NCBI RefSeq assembly: GCF_004519335.1
Contig: NZ_SOZD01000001.1
Coordinates: 930,001 to 994,000 of the forward strand
Direction: 5' to 3'
Length of the DNA stretch: 64,000 nucleotides
Source: Jiella endophytica
Lineage (GTDB): Bacteria > Pseudomonadota > Alphaproteobacteria > Rhizobiales > Rhizobiaceae
Within the stretch, counting starts at the first letter, position 1. Each line of letters begins with the position of its first letter. A program made the position numbers and the translations under genes. Shown one piece after another: positions 38,383 through 53,950 of this stretch. The notes under the pieces are model-generated. The model did not search any database and was not told the DNA's origin. It worked only from the letters and a program-made list of their open reading frames with translations.

Positions 38383-39378
38383 ATGTCGGAAGCCGCGCAA
38401 GAAACTGACAGCTCCAGCAACTCCGAGGGTAGCAAGGGCGCAGTCATTGCAGCGGCCGGCGCAAATCTCGCCATCGCGGTGACCAAGTTCGTCGCCGCCG
38501 CCTTCACCGGATCGTCGTCGATGCTCGCCGAGGGGATCCACTCGGTGATCGACACCGCCAATCAGGGCTTTCTGCTAATCGGCCTCTCCCGGTCGAAGAA
38601 GCCCGCCGACAAGAAGCACCCCTTCGGTTACGGCGCCGAGGTCTATTTCTGGTCGTTCCTCGTCGCTATCTTCCTGTTTGCGATGGGCGCCGGCTTCTCG
38701 ACCTATGAGGGCGTCATCGGCCTGATGTCCGGGGGCGAGAGCGAGCTGACCTCGCCGCTGATCGCCCTCGGCGTTCTCTTCCTCGCCTTCTGTTTCGAAG
38801 GCTATTCCTGGTCGGTAGCGTTCCGGGAATTCCAGAACCGGCGGCGCGGCGAAGGGCTGTTTCGCGATTTCCGCAACATGAAGGACCCGTCGATCTTCGT
38901 CGTTTTGTTCGAGGACACCGCCGCCTGTATCGGCATCGTCATCGCCGCGGCAGGCGTCGGCCTCTCCTGGGCGACGGGCATCCACATCTTCGACGCCATC
39001 GGGTCGCTGCTGATCGGCGTGCTGCTCGGCGTCACCGCCGTGCTTCTTGCGATCGAGGTGAAGAGCCTTTTGATCGGCGAGGCCGCGGGTCCGGAGATCG
39101 AGGCCTTCGTCCGTGACGACCTTGGCTCCCACGCCGAGATTTCCGCCATCAACGAGATGCGGACGCTTCACCTCGGCCCGTCGGACGTCCTTCTGACGCT
39201 CAGCGTCGACTTCAAGGACGACGTCGTTTCCCAGCGGATCGAGGCGATCGTCAGCGAGACAGAACGGCGGATCCGCGAAAAGTTCTCGATCGTGCGCAAG
39301 GTCTATGTCGAGGTGCAGTCGCAGTCCGGCCACCGGACGCTTGCCAAGAAGGACGCCGACGACCATCCGGTAGAGTGA
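38383..39378 (+). CDS. Cation diffusion facilitator family transporter
   Basis: This 331-residue inner-membrane antiporter has six membrane segments. SMLAEGIHSVIDTANQ holds the helix-II metal-site residues, HPFGYGAEVYFW is the family motif after helix II, and VLFEDTAACIGI is the helix-V metal site. The cytoplasmic C-terminal domain (about 230-320) is the usual regulatory ferredoxin-like fold. It exports a divalent metal such as zinc, iron or manganese; the ligand cannot be told by eye. AAGGAG lies at good spacing before the ATG. Confidence 0.9.
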   Translation: MSEAAQETDSSSNSEGSKGAVIAAAGANLAIAVTKFVAAAFTGSSSMLAEGIHSVIDTANQGFLLIGLSRSKKPADKKHPFGYGAEVYFWSFLVAIFLFAMGAGFSTYEGVIGLMSGGESELTSPLIALGVLFLAFCFEGYSWSVAFREFQNRRRGEGLFRDFRNMKDPSIFVVLFEDTAACIGIVIAAAGVGLSWATGIHIFDAIGSLLIGVLLGVTAVLLAIEVKSLLIGEAAGPEIEAFVRDDLGSHAEISAINEMRTLHLGPSDVLLTLSVDFKDDVVSQRIEAIVSETERRIREKFSIVRKVYVEVQSQSGHRTLAKKDADDHPVE

Positions 39379-39579
39379 CGCCGCCGGACCAGCCATCCTC
39401 GACGCCGGCGGCAGAGGGGCGCAAGAGCTGCCGAAGAGGGGCAGCGGTGCCGCCGGCGGTCAGGCCCGAGCTGCCGCGACGGACCGGGCGCCGGCGATCC
39501 CGGCGAAACCGGATTGACGGCATCGACGTCGACTGAGACTGACGCAAGCCCTCACGGCCGGCCCTGCGCTACCGGCGCC

Positions 39580-40092
39580 TCAGAACGGAATCTCGTCGTC
39601 GAGATCGTTGGAGCGACCGCCGCCATAGTCGCGATCCCGGTCGCCGCCGCCACCACCACGGTCTGACGCGCCGCGATCGTAACCGCCACCGCCGCCGCCG
39701 CCCCGGTAGCCGCCGCCGCCTTCGCCGCCGCCGCTGTCACCACGGCCGCCGAGCATCTGCATTTCACCGCGGAAGCGCTGCAGCACCACCTCGGTCGTAT
39801 AGCGCTTCTGGCCCGACTGATCGTCCCAGGAACGGGTCTGCAACTGGCCCTCGATATAGACCGTCGAGCCTTTCTTCAGATATTGCTCGGCGACCTTCAC
39901 GAGGTTCTCGTTGAAGATGACGACGTTGTGCCATTCGGTGCGCTCACGGCGCTCGCCGGAAGACTTGTCACGCCAGTTCTCGGACGTCGCGATCCTGAGA
40001 TTGGCGACGGCATCGCCGGAATTTAGCCGGCGGATTTCGGGATCGGCACCGAGATTGCCGACCAGGATGACCTTGTTGACGCTTCCCGCCAT
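39580..40092 (-). CDS. ssb: Single-stranded DNA-binding protein
   Basis: This 170-residue protein has an OB fold (residues 1-110, [16 protein letters not shown] to [13 protein letters not shown]). A glycine-rich linker (with [16 protein letters not shown]) and the acidic tip DDEIPF that recruits repair and replication partners follow. Length and layout are those of rhizobial SSB. The ATG at 40092 is preceded immediately by another in-frame ATG. It is divergent from uvrA across an SOS box. Confidence 0.95.
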   Translation of the reverse strand: MAGSVNKVILVGNLGADPEIRRLNSGDAVANLRIATSENWRDKSSGERRERTEWHNVVIFNENLVKVAEQYLKKGSTVYIEGQLQTRSWDDQSGQKRYTTEVVLQRFRGEMQMLGGRGDSGGGEGGGGYRGGGGGGGYDRGASDRGGGGGDRDRDYGGGRSNDLDDEIPF

Positions 40093-40443
40093 CATCGTAC
40101 TCCAAAATTCACGAAAATTCTTGGCTCGACCCTAGACGAGCCGCCTGGCGGGCGAAAGCCGACGGGAGCTCCCGTCCCCATCTTCCACCGAGTGTTCGCA
40201 CCCGCGGCCCCGCGCCGCTCGCGGATCCCCGGACGACTCTCGGATCCCCCTACGGCTCGCTCGAAACTTCCTGCAAAGACGCCCTTGCGCAATCGTCAGA
40301 CGAGCGTATAGAACAAACGCGGAACACGCAAGAGGCGAGTCGGCAAATTTCCTTTCGCAGCTGCAGCGGCTTGGAGTCCGCCGGAGCGAGTCTTAAGTAG
40401 TGCCCTGCCCCAGCCAGACACAGTAGACGGACCGGCGGATTTC
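40093..40443. other. 351-base divergent ssb/uvrA regulatory region
   Basis: No gene is present. The region holds the LexA-type box at 40311-40325 and the start regions of both genes. A GAGCTC-centred palindrome (CGGGAGCTCCCG) at about 40168-40179 is also visible, of unknown role. Confidence 0.6.
40311..40325 (-). promoter_or_regulatory. LexA SOS box
   Basis: GAACAAACGCGGAAC is GAAC-N7-GAAC, i.e. GTTC-N7-GTTC on the other strand, the exact alphaproteobacterial LexA-binding consensus. It sits 119 bases before uvrA and 219 bases before ssb, both DNA-damage genes. Confidence 0.85.
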
Positions 40444-43365
<2,922 letters not shown>

Positions 43366-43410
43366 ATTTTTTCGCCCATTGTCGTGGAGACGACACTAGG
43401 AGATCACGCT

Positions 43411-43797
43411 CTACCAGAGTCGAGCGACGCCGAAGTCATCGAATGCCGTGTCGCAGGAGACGACGGCGAGCGAGCCAGTGATCGCCTGTGCCGCAAGAAG
43501 GCGATCGAACGGGTCTCTGTGTGTGCCAGGCATCTGACCGGCAAGGAGGGCATGAACATGCGTGATGTCGAGGCGAGAGAAACGTCCCGCTGCGATGATC
43601 TCGTCAAACGTATCGACGATCTCACGCGCGAGTTCCAGCTTTCCGATCCGGACCTTATTGGCGATCTCATAAGCCGTGACTGCACTGACATGACGAACGG
43701 TTTCGCCGTTGTCGATCGCGGACTTGGCATTCACGCTCAGGCGCGGATCGGCAGTGAGCCACCAGAGAAACGCGTGCGAGTCGAGAAGGATACTCAC
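43411..43797 (-). CDS. VapC-type PIN-domain toxin
   Basis: This 128-residue PIN ribonuclease has the acidic active-site residues in LLDSHAFLWWL, TAYEIANKVR, HRDPFDRLLAAQA and SCDTAFDDF. The GTG at 43797 overlaps the antitoxin stop by GTGA, the usual translational coupling of such pairs. It likely cleaves RNA when the antitoxin is degraded. It is convergent with uvrA. Confidence 0.85.
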   Translation of the reverse strand: MSILLDSHAFLWWLTADPRLSVNAKSAIDNGETVRHVSAVTAYEIANKVRIGKLELAREIVDTFDEIIAAGRFSRLDITHVHALLAGQMPGTHRDPFDRLLAAQAITGSLAVVSCDTAFDDFGVARLW

Positions 43798-44066
43798 TCG
43801 CCGTTGTCGCCTGGGAACGAATATTTGCCCTCCCATGCGGCGAGTTCGTCTTCGGACATCGGCTGGAGAAAAAGATCGGACGGGATCTTGTCACGAAGAT
43901 GCGCCAGCGCCCCGTAGCCACGGACCTTCGGTTTATCGGCCTCGACACGGACCAGTCGAGCAACCGGTTCATCGCCGCGGGCAATCACGATCTCCTCGCC
44001 GGCCTGGACCCGTTCGAGCAAGTTTGCGAGATCGGATTTCGCCTTTTGTACGCTCACCACCGCCAT
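43794..44066 (-). CDS. Phd/YefM-type antitoxin
   Basis: This 90-residue antitoxin has an N-terminal DNA-binding/dimerisation region (VSVQKAKSDLANLLERVQAG, then EEIVIARGDEPVARLV) typical of Phd/YefM. A C-terminal segment (PSDLFLQPMSEDELAAWEG) wraps the toxin. The ATG at 44066 gives exactly the family N-terminus, though the frame stays open upstream, antisense to the next gene. It should neutralise and autoregulate the VapC pair. Confidence 0.85.
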   Translation of the reverse strand: MAVVSVQKAKSDLANLLERVQAGEEIVIARGDEPVARLVRVEADKPKVRGYGALAHLRDKIPSDLFLQPMSEDELAAWEGKYSFPGDNGE

Positions 44067-44123
44067 GACGTTCTCCTTCGCATGTGAAATATAACTGCAG
44101 TAGGCATTACCGACAATCGAGAG

Positions 44124-44930
44124 ATGATCATGACCGGCACAATCCGAACCGGCATCGGCGGCTGGACCTTCGATCCCTGGAACGAGTCCTTCTATCCGTC
44201 TGACCTGCCGAAGAAGCGGCAGCTGGAATATGCCGGGTCGAAGCTTTCGACGATCGAAGTCAACGGCACCTTCTATCGCAGTCAGACGCCGGCGACCTTC
44301 GCCAAATGGGCGAGCGAGGTGCCGGAGGGTTTTGTCTTCTCGCTGAAGGCGCCGCGCTTTGCGGTGAACCGCAGGGTGCTCGCCGAGGGCGGCGAATCGA
44401 TCGAGCGCTTCGCCCAATCCGGCATTGCCGAGCTCGGCGACCATCTCGGCCCGATCCTCTGGCAGTTCGCCGCGACGAAGCAGTTCGATCCGGAGGATTT
44501 CGACGGGTTTCTCGCCCTCCTGCCGAAATCCGTCGGCGGCGTGCCGCTGCGCCATGTCGTCGAGCCGCGTCACGAAAGCTTCGTTGCTCCCGAGTTCGTC
44601 GATCTTTGCCGCAAGGCCGGCGTCGCGATCGTCTGCGCCGACAGCGGCGAGCATCCGCAGATCGCCGACGTGACCGCCGATTTCGTCTATCTCAGGCTGC
44701 AGCGCGGGGACGAGGCCGTCGAGACCTGCTATCCGCCCGCGGCCCTGGACGACTGGGCGAACCGGCTACGGACGTTTGCCGAAGGAGGCGAGCCTTCCGA
44801 CCTTCGCAAGGCCGATCCGGACCGGATGCCCGACAAGACACCCCGCGACGTCTTCGCCTATTTCATCCGCTCCGGCAAACCACGGGCCCCGCATGGCGCG
44901 ATGGCGCTGATGGACAGGCTGTCTCGCTGA
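44124..44930 (+). CDS. DUF72-domain protein
   Basis: This 268-residue TIM-barrel-like protein of the YecE/DUF72 family has the opening IRTGIGGWTFDPW, the motif EVNGTFYRSQTPATFAKWA and VFSLKAPRFAVN, followed by RHVVEPRHESF and YLRLQRG. The family is widespread but its reaction is not known. Two in-frame ATGs (44124 and 44130) are possible. It is divergent from the antitoxin gene, with only about 57 bases between. Confidence 0.85.
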   Translation: MIMTGTIRTGIGGWTFDPWNESFYPSDLPKKRQLEYAGSKLSTIEVNGTFYRSQTPATFAKWASEVPEGFVFSLKAPRFAVNRRVLAEGGESIERFAQSGIAELGDHLGPILWQFAATKQFDPEDFDGFLALLPKSVGGVPLRHVVEPRHESFVAPEFVDLCRKAGVAIVCADSGEHPQIADVTADFVYLRLQRGDEAVETCYPPAALDDWANRLRTFAEGGEPSDLRKADPDRMPDKTPRDVFAYFIRSGKPRAPHGAMALMDRLSR

Positions 44931-45151
44931 CACGTCAGGCCGATGCCCCATTGCGGCGGCCGGTGCGTTGGGAATGAACGCCGCCGCTGCCGGCAAAACC
45001 CGTGATCTCGGCAGTCTCCCAACTCGCTGGCGGCGACGCCGATGCTGGACTTCGCAGCCCATGCCTGCATGTTACCCGAGGTCTCGCCTATCCGAGTCTC
45101 CTCGCGACGCTCACCGGCGATGGCCGGAATTGGGAAGGATTCGGGGGGCCA

Positions 45152-46684
<1,533 letters not shown>

Positions 46685-46812
46685 TCCTGCCGCCGCTGCG
46701 CGGATCAGCGAACGCAGCGTCACGGCTCGCCAATGTCCGGCGGCTCGATATCTTCCCTTCACCGGCGCCAGACGCCGCGTCCGATTCTCCGCAACGAGAA
46801 AGCCGAGTTCCC

Positions 46813-47730
46813 ATGTCCGACGACAACAAGTTTCCGCCCGAAAGCAACCTGCCGGCCGGCTACGTGCCGCCGAAGGTCTGGAGCCCGGACACGCAGTCCG
46901 GCGGCGCTTTCGCCTCGATCAACAAGCCGACCGCCGGGGCGCAGTTCGACAAGGAGCTGCCGGTCGGCACGCATCCGCTGCAGCTCTATTCGCTGGGCAC
47001 GCCGAACGGCGTCAAGGTGACGATCATGCTGGAGGAGCTGCTCGCCGCCGGCCATTCGGAAGCCGAGTACGATGCCTGGCTGATCCGCATCAACAAAGGC
47101 GATCAGTTCGGCTCGGGCTTCGTGTCGGTCAATCCGAACTCGAAGATCCCGGCGATGATGGACCACAAGCCGAAGGATGGCGGCGCACCGCTCAGACTGT
47201 TCGAATCCGGCTCGATCCTCACCTATCTCGCCGACAAGTTCGGCGCCTTCCTGCCGAAAGATGCCCGCGGGCGTGCCGAGGCGATGAACTGGCTGTTCTG
47301 GCAGATGGGCTCGGCGCCCTTCCTCGGCGGTGGCTTCGGGCATTTCTACGCCTATGCGCCGATGAAGATACAATATGCCATCGACCGCTACGCCATGGAG
47401 GTGAAGCGCCAGCTCGACGTCCTCGACAGGCAGCTGAAGGACAACGAGTACGTCGCCGGCACCGAGTATACGATCGCCGACATGGCGATCTGGCCCTGGT
47501 ACGGGCGCATAGCCGCCCATGACGCCTATGAGGACGCCGGGACCTTCCTCGCCGTCGACGGATACGAGAACCTCCAGCGCTGGCGCAGGCAGATCGGCGA
47601 GCGCCCGGGCGCCCGGCGCGGCAAGATGGTCAATTCGGTCACCGGTGATCCGTCGACCCAACTGCACGAGCGCCACGACGCGAGCGACTTCGAGACGCAG
47701 ACCCAGGACAAGATCGGCGGCGCTGGCTGA
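46813..47730 (+). CDS. yghU: Glutathione S-transferase-family disulfide-bond oxidoreductase
   Basis: This 305-residue protein of the YghU/Nu-class GST group has a long N-terminal arm (residues 1-55, including PPKVWSPDT) and a thioredoxin-like half with LYSLGTPNGVKVTIMLEEL and NPNSKIPAM. The ESGSILTYLADK glutathione site and an all-helical C-terminal half follow. The E. coli relative reduces disulfides with two glutathiones bound per site. It overlaps the next gene by one base (TGATG), so the two are probably co-translated. Confidence 0.88.
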   Translation: MSDDNKFPPESNLPAGYVPPKVWSPDTQSGGAFASINKPTAGAQFDKELPVGTHPLQLYSLGTPNGVKVTIMLEELLAAGHSEAEYDAWLIRINKGDQFGSGFVSVNPNSKIPAMMDHKPKDGGAPLRLFESGSILTYLADKFGAFLPKDARGRAEAMNWLFWQMGSAPFLGGGFGHFYAYAPMKIQYAIDRYAMEVKRQLDVLDRQLKDNEYVAGTEYTIADMAIWPWYGRIAAHDAYEDAGTFLAVDGYENLQRWRRQIGERPGARRGKMVNSVTGDPSTQLHERHDASDFETQTQDKIGGAG

Positions 47731-48296
47731 TGTTCGCGCGTCTGGTGGCGCACTGGGTCTATGGCGGCTTCCTGGCAGGGCTCCTGATCCTCGCTCTGAC
47801 GCCGATCATCGCGTCGGAATGGACGGCGGCGCTGACGCTCGTCTTCCTGCAGCTGCCCGTCTACATGGTCCACCAGTTCGAGGAACATGACGATGGCCGC
47901 TTCGCTGCGGCCATCAACGCCATGATCGGCAAGGGCAGGACCGTCCTCGACGATGCCGCGGTCTTCGCCATCAACGTCCCCGGCGTCTGGGGCGTCAACC
48001 TCGTCTCCATCTGGCTCGCCTTCGGCGTCGGCATCGGCTGGGGCCTGATCGGCGTCTACCTCACCCTCGTGAATGCGCTCGCTCACATCGGCCAGGCGAT
48101 CCGGCTGCGGGCCTACAATCCCGGCCTCGCGACGGCCATCGTCCTGTTCCTGCCGGTCGGCATTGCGGGAGCTCTGATTGTCGGCGCGGTCCCTGGCGTC
48201 GGTGCTGGCCACCACCTCGCCGGCCTGGCGGTAGCGATCGCCATCCACGCTGGCATCGTCGCCTATGTCGTCACGCGGCGCAGGCGGCTGGCCTGA
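47730..48296 (+). CDS. HXXEE-domain integral membrane protein
   Basis: This 188-residue protein has about five to six membrane segments and the diagnostic HQFEEH motif near residue 48, followed by a conserved NALAHIGQAIRLRAYNPG. The family is predicted to be a membrane metal-dependent enzyme or transporter of unknown function. Translation is coupled to yghU by a TGATG overlap. Confidence 0.82.
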   Translation: MFARLVAHWVYGGFLAGLLILALTPIIASEWTAALTLVFLQLPVYMVHQFEEHDDGRFAAAINAMIGKGRTVLDDAAVFAINVPGVWGVNLVSIWLAFGVGIGWGLIGVYLTLVNALAHIGQAIRLRAYNPGLATAIVLFLPVGIAGALIVGAVPGVGAGHHLAGLAVAIAIHAGIVAYVVTRRRRLA

Positions 48297-48405
48297 TGGC
48301 GAAGCGTGTCGGCACTCTCGTTCGCGTGCCTGCGGTGCAGAATGGCGGTGGCGATGCTATCATTTCGTGGATACGCGACGAAAGTTCGACGACGGAGGCC
48401 ACGAG

Positions 48406-48642
48406 GTGCCGACGGTTCTGCAATGGCGAGGCCATCGGTTCCTGTTCTATTCGAAGGAGATCGGCGAACCGCCGCATATCCACGTTCTCAAGGACGCAAA
48501 GCAAATGAAAGTTTGGCTGCGGGATCTGCGTCTGGCCCGCAATGCCGGTTTCGCCGGTCACGAGATCAATGCGATCATGAAAATCGTCGCGGATAACCAA
48601 GACCGGTTTCTGGAGGCCTGGGATGACCATTTTGGAAATTGA
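48406..48642 (+). CDS. DUF4160-domain protein
   Basis: This 78-residue protein starts from a GTG with GGAGG at good spacing. It matches DUF4160: PTVLQWRGHRFLFYSKE, EPPHIHV and VWLRDLRLARNAGF. Members are usually encoded directly before a DUF2442 gene, as here, where the two overlap by 20 bases. The pair has been discussed as toxin-antitoxin-like, but no activity is established. The longer open frame upstream is not homologous. Confidence 0.8.
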   Translation: MPTVLQWRGHRFLFYSKEIGEPPHIHVLKDAKQMKVWLRDLRLARNAGFAGHEINAIMKIVADNQDRFLEAWDDHFGN

Positions 48643-48907
48643 CGATCGTCAGCTCACCGTCTCCGACGTGTCCGTGACGGCCGACCGAGTCATTTTCGTG
48701 ATGGCCGACGGACGGCGCATCGAGGCCCCCCTCTGGTGGTATCCACGGCTTGCCGCCGCGAGCGACAAGCAGCGACAAGATTGGCAGATCCTGCCTTTCG
48801 GCGATGCCGTCGGATGGGAAGCCATCGACGAATATATCAGCGCCAAGGCGTTGATTGTCGGCGGCGCAGCGCCCGGCGCCGTGCCTCCCGCCGAGGCTGC
48901 GGAATAG
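48623..48907 (+). CDS. DUF2442-domain protein
   Basis: This 94-residue protein has the DUF2442 pattern: residues 20-55 contain VIFVMADGRRIEAPLWWYPRL, and WQILPFGDAVGWEAIDEYIS lies near the C-terminus. It is a small alpha/beta fold. It overlaps DUF4160 by 20 bases and its TAG stop overlaps a possible GTG start of the next gene, so the three form a compact unit. Confidence 0.8.
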   Translation: MTILEIDDRQLTVSDVSVTADRVIFVMADGRRIEAPLWWYPRLAAASDKQRQDWQILPFGDAVGWEAIDEYISAKALIVGGAAPGAVPPAEAAE

Positions 48908-49284
48908 TGGCAAAGCTCCCCGACATGACCAAGCATCGCGGCATCCCGTCCGGGCTGCCCGGCACCGGTTTCCAGTTCACCGTGCGCCGGGCCAACCCGA
49001 AGGGCGCGACGAAGATCATCGAGCGCAAGCGCTACAACGACCGTACGCCGACGGAAAAGCTTGCCGACGCCGCCTTCCTGCATGCGCTCTGGCACATGTT
49101 CGGCCCGGAGCCCTTCGAGCGCGGCAATCTCGATGCGGGGCGCATTTCGTGGCTGTTCAACCGCGAGATCGTTCCGGCTGAAAAGCCCTTCGACCCGGCC
49201 TCCTACGAGGCGATGCTGATGATCGACGAGGAGGTGGCGCGGAAAAGCTATCCGGAGGCGTTTCAGGAGGTGCTGGAGGTCTGA
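48907..49284 (+). CDS. Hypothetical protein coupled to the DUF4160/DUF2442 pair
   Basis: A 125-residue soluble protein with a basic N-terminal half (FTVRRANPKGATKIIERKR) and helical C-terminal half (LADAAFLHALWHMFGPEPFE, then EEVARKSYPEAFQEVLEV). The GTG at 48907 overlaps the previous stop (TAGTG); an ATG at 48925 is the alternative start. I do not recognise a family. Confidence 0.6.
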   Translation: MAKLPDMTKHRGIPSGLPGTGFQFTVRRANPKGATKIIERKRYNDRTPTEKLADAAFLHALWHMFGPEPFERGNLDAGRISWLFNREIVPAEKPFDPASYEAMLMIDEEVARKSYPEAFQEVLEV

Positions 49285-49678
49285 CGCTATCGGCCCGAGT
49301 CAGGTGGTCTAGCGTCGGCGTGTAGCGAGCAAGCCCAAGGGGCACGTCCAAAGCCCTCGGTTTGCAGCCATGAGATGGTGAAATCCTGAGGAAAGAGGCG
49401 TCAAGCCTGAAAGCGTCGTCATTCTCGGGACGGGGCCCGAGAATGACGATGCTTCAGATGCCGGCGCCCCTCGGATGGACGCATAGCCTCCGGGCAACGC
49501 CGCGGCACCATCGGCTGGCCGACCAACGGCATCGTTCTGCCGACGGGGAGCCAGCGGGACGATTGTCGCTCGTGCGAAGCAAAGCATGAGACAGGCGTGG
49601 TGACAGCGCGGACGACCACGCGCTAGAAGTCGCATTCGGGGGGCAAGGCCCGTCCCCCGCAAGGGAGAGAAAACGGGT
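49285..49678. other. 394-base gap before pccA with one strong palindrome
   Basis: No coding frame is convincing. The centre holds a 14-pair palindrome (separate entry), and the last 20 bases carry AAGGGAG, the ribosome site for the TTG start of pccA. Confidence 0.5.
49416..49449. repeat. REP/BIME-like intergenic palindrome
   Basis: TCGTCATTCTCGGG (49416-49429) pairs perfectly with CCCGAGAATGACGA (49436-49449) over ACGGGG. There is no T-run. Sequences of the GTCATTCTCGGG type are, from memory, scattered through many rhizobial genomes as intergenic palindromes. Confidence 0.7.
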
Positions 49679-51723
49679 TTGTTCCAGAAAATCCTCATCG
49701 CCAATCGTGGCGAGATCGCCTGCCGCGTCATCAAGACCGCCAAGAAGATGGGCATCGCCACGGTGGCGGTCTATTCCGATGCCGACCGGGACGCGATGCA
49801 TGTCGCCATGGCCGACGAGGCGGTGCATCTCGGCCCGCCCCAGGCCGCCCAGTCCTATCTCCTCGGCGAGAAGATCCTTGCGGCCTGCAAGTCGACCGGG
49901 GCCGAGGCAGTGCATCCCGGCTACGGCTTCCTCTCCGAAAACGCCGGTTTCTGCGAGATGCTGGAAAATGCCGGCATCGTCTTCATCGGCCCGAAGCCGA
50001 AGGCGATCCGGGCGATGGGCGACAAGATCACCTCGAAGAAGCTCGCGGCCGAAGCCGGCGTTTCGACCGTCCCGGGCTTCATGGGGCTGATAGAGGACGC
50101 GTCCCATGCCGCCATGATCGCGGCGGAGGTCGGCTATCCGGTGATGATCAAGGCGTCGGCCGGCGGCGGCGGCAAGGGCATGCGCATTGCCTGGAACGAT
50201 GCCGAGGCGCGCGACGGCTTCGACCGCTCGCGCTCGGAGGCCAAAAGCTCCTTCGGCGACGACCGGATCTTCATCGAAAAGTTCGTCGAGGAGCCGCGCC
50301 ACATCGAGATCCAGGTGCTGGCGGACAGTTTCGGCACTTGCGTCTATCTGAACGAGCGCGAATGCTCGATCCAGCGGCGCAACCAGAAGGTCGTCGAGGA
50401 AGCCCCCTCGGCCTTTCTCGACGCTGAGACCCGAAAGGCCATGGGCGAGCAGTCTGTGGCCCTGGCCAAGGCCGTCGACTACGAGAGCGCCGGCACGGTC
50501 GAGTTCATCGTCGACAAGAACCGGAATTTCTACTTCCTGGAAATGAACACCCGCCTGCAGGTCGAGCACCCGGTGACCGAGCTGATCACCGGCGTCGATC
50601 TCGTCGAGCAGATGATCCGCGTCGCCGACGGCGAGAAGCTGCCGCTTACGCAGGACGACGTGACCATCGACGGCTGGGCGATCGAGAGCCGCGTCTATGC
50701 CGAGGATCCCTATCGCGGCTTCCTGCCCTCGATCGGCCGGCTGAAGCGCTACGCCACACCGGAGGAAGGCCCGCTCGACGGATCGCCGGCATCGGGTACC
50801 GGGCCGGCAGGCCGCGACATCGCGTCCGGGGCGCCAATCATCCGCAACGACACCGGCGTTTTGGAAGGCTCGGAAATCTCGATGTTCTACGATCCGATGA
50901 TCGCCAAGCTCTGCACATGGGGCGAGACGCGAGAAGCGGCGACGGATGCCATGGCTGAGGCGCTCGACCGCTTCGTCCTCGACGGCATCGGCCACAACGT
51001 GCCCTTCGTCGCGGCGATCATGCACCATCCGCGCTGGCGCTCGGGCGACATCTCCACCGGCTTCATCGCCGAGGAATATCCGGAAGGCTTTGCCGGCGCC
51101 CATGCCGACGCGGCGTTGCAGCCGAAGCTCGCAGCCGCGGCGACGCTGTTCGACCGCGCGTCGGCAAGGCGGCTGTCGGGTGCCGCGCCGACCCTCGGCG
51201 AGAGCCTTTCCCTCAGCCGTGACACCGGCCGGCGCATCGTCGTCATCGGCGAGGACAGTTTCACGGTGGAACTCGGCAAGGACGGAATCACCGTCGACGG
51301 CACCAGCCTCGGCCATGTCTCGACCGGCTGGCGACGCGGCGACCTGCTGGCCGACGTCGTCTTCGGTGAGGAGCGCCTCGCCCTGCGGGTCGATCCGATC
51401 GTCAACGGCTTCCGGCTGCGGCTCGCCGGCATCGAGATCGACGCCAGGGTCTATCCGCCGCATCTGGCGGCGCTCGCCGCGCTGATGCCGGTGAAGGAAG
51501 CGCCGGATACCTCGAACCTCCTCCTCTGCCCGATGCCTGGCGTCGTCGTCTCGCTCGCGGTCGCGGAAGGCGATAGTGTGGAGGCTGGCCAGACCCTAGC
51601 GGTGATCGAGGCGATGAAGATGGAGAACGTCCTCAAGGCCGAGCACAAGGCCGTGGTGAAAGCCATTCCGGTGAAGGCCGGCGACAGCCTCGCCGTCGAC
51701 GCCGTGATCATGGAGTTCGAGGC

Positions 51724-51727
<4 letters not shown>
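49679..51727 (+). CDS. pccA: Propionyl-CoA carboxylase alpha (biotin) subunit
   Basis: This 682-residue protein is a biotin carboxylase plus carrier. The carboxylase region (1-445) opens [20 protein letters not shown] and has the ATP-grasp loop [14 protein letters not shown] linker/BT domain follows (about 455-600), and a C-terminal biotinyl domain has EAMKMEN with biotinylated Lys647. The start codon is TTG, preceded by AAGGGAG 11 bases away. It carboxylates biotin for PccB. Its last bases overlap the mutase start (ATGA). Confidence 0.93.
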
Positions 51728-53889
<2,162 letters not shown>

Positions 53890-53950
53890 GGCTCAGCGCC
53901 GCGCAAGTCACCCAATACGGCTACCTTTTTTGAAGCGAGGCAGACAATCG

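Noticed and set aside
44931-45151. Cobalamin riboswitch before the propionate genes
   Set aside because: No B12-box or matching stems were seen; the mutase itself is far downstream.
53890-53950. Possible guanidine riboswitch before the aminotransferase/ureohydrolase genes
   Set aside because: Only 61 bases are available and no conserved ykkC-type pairing could be seen.
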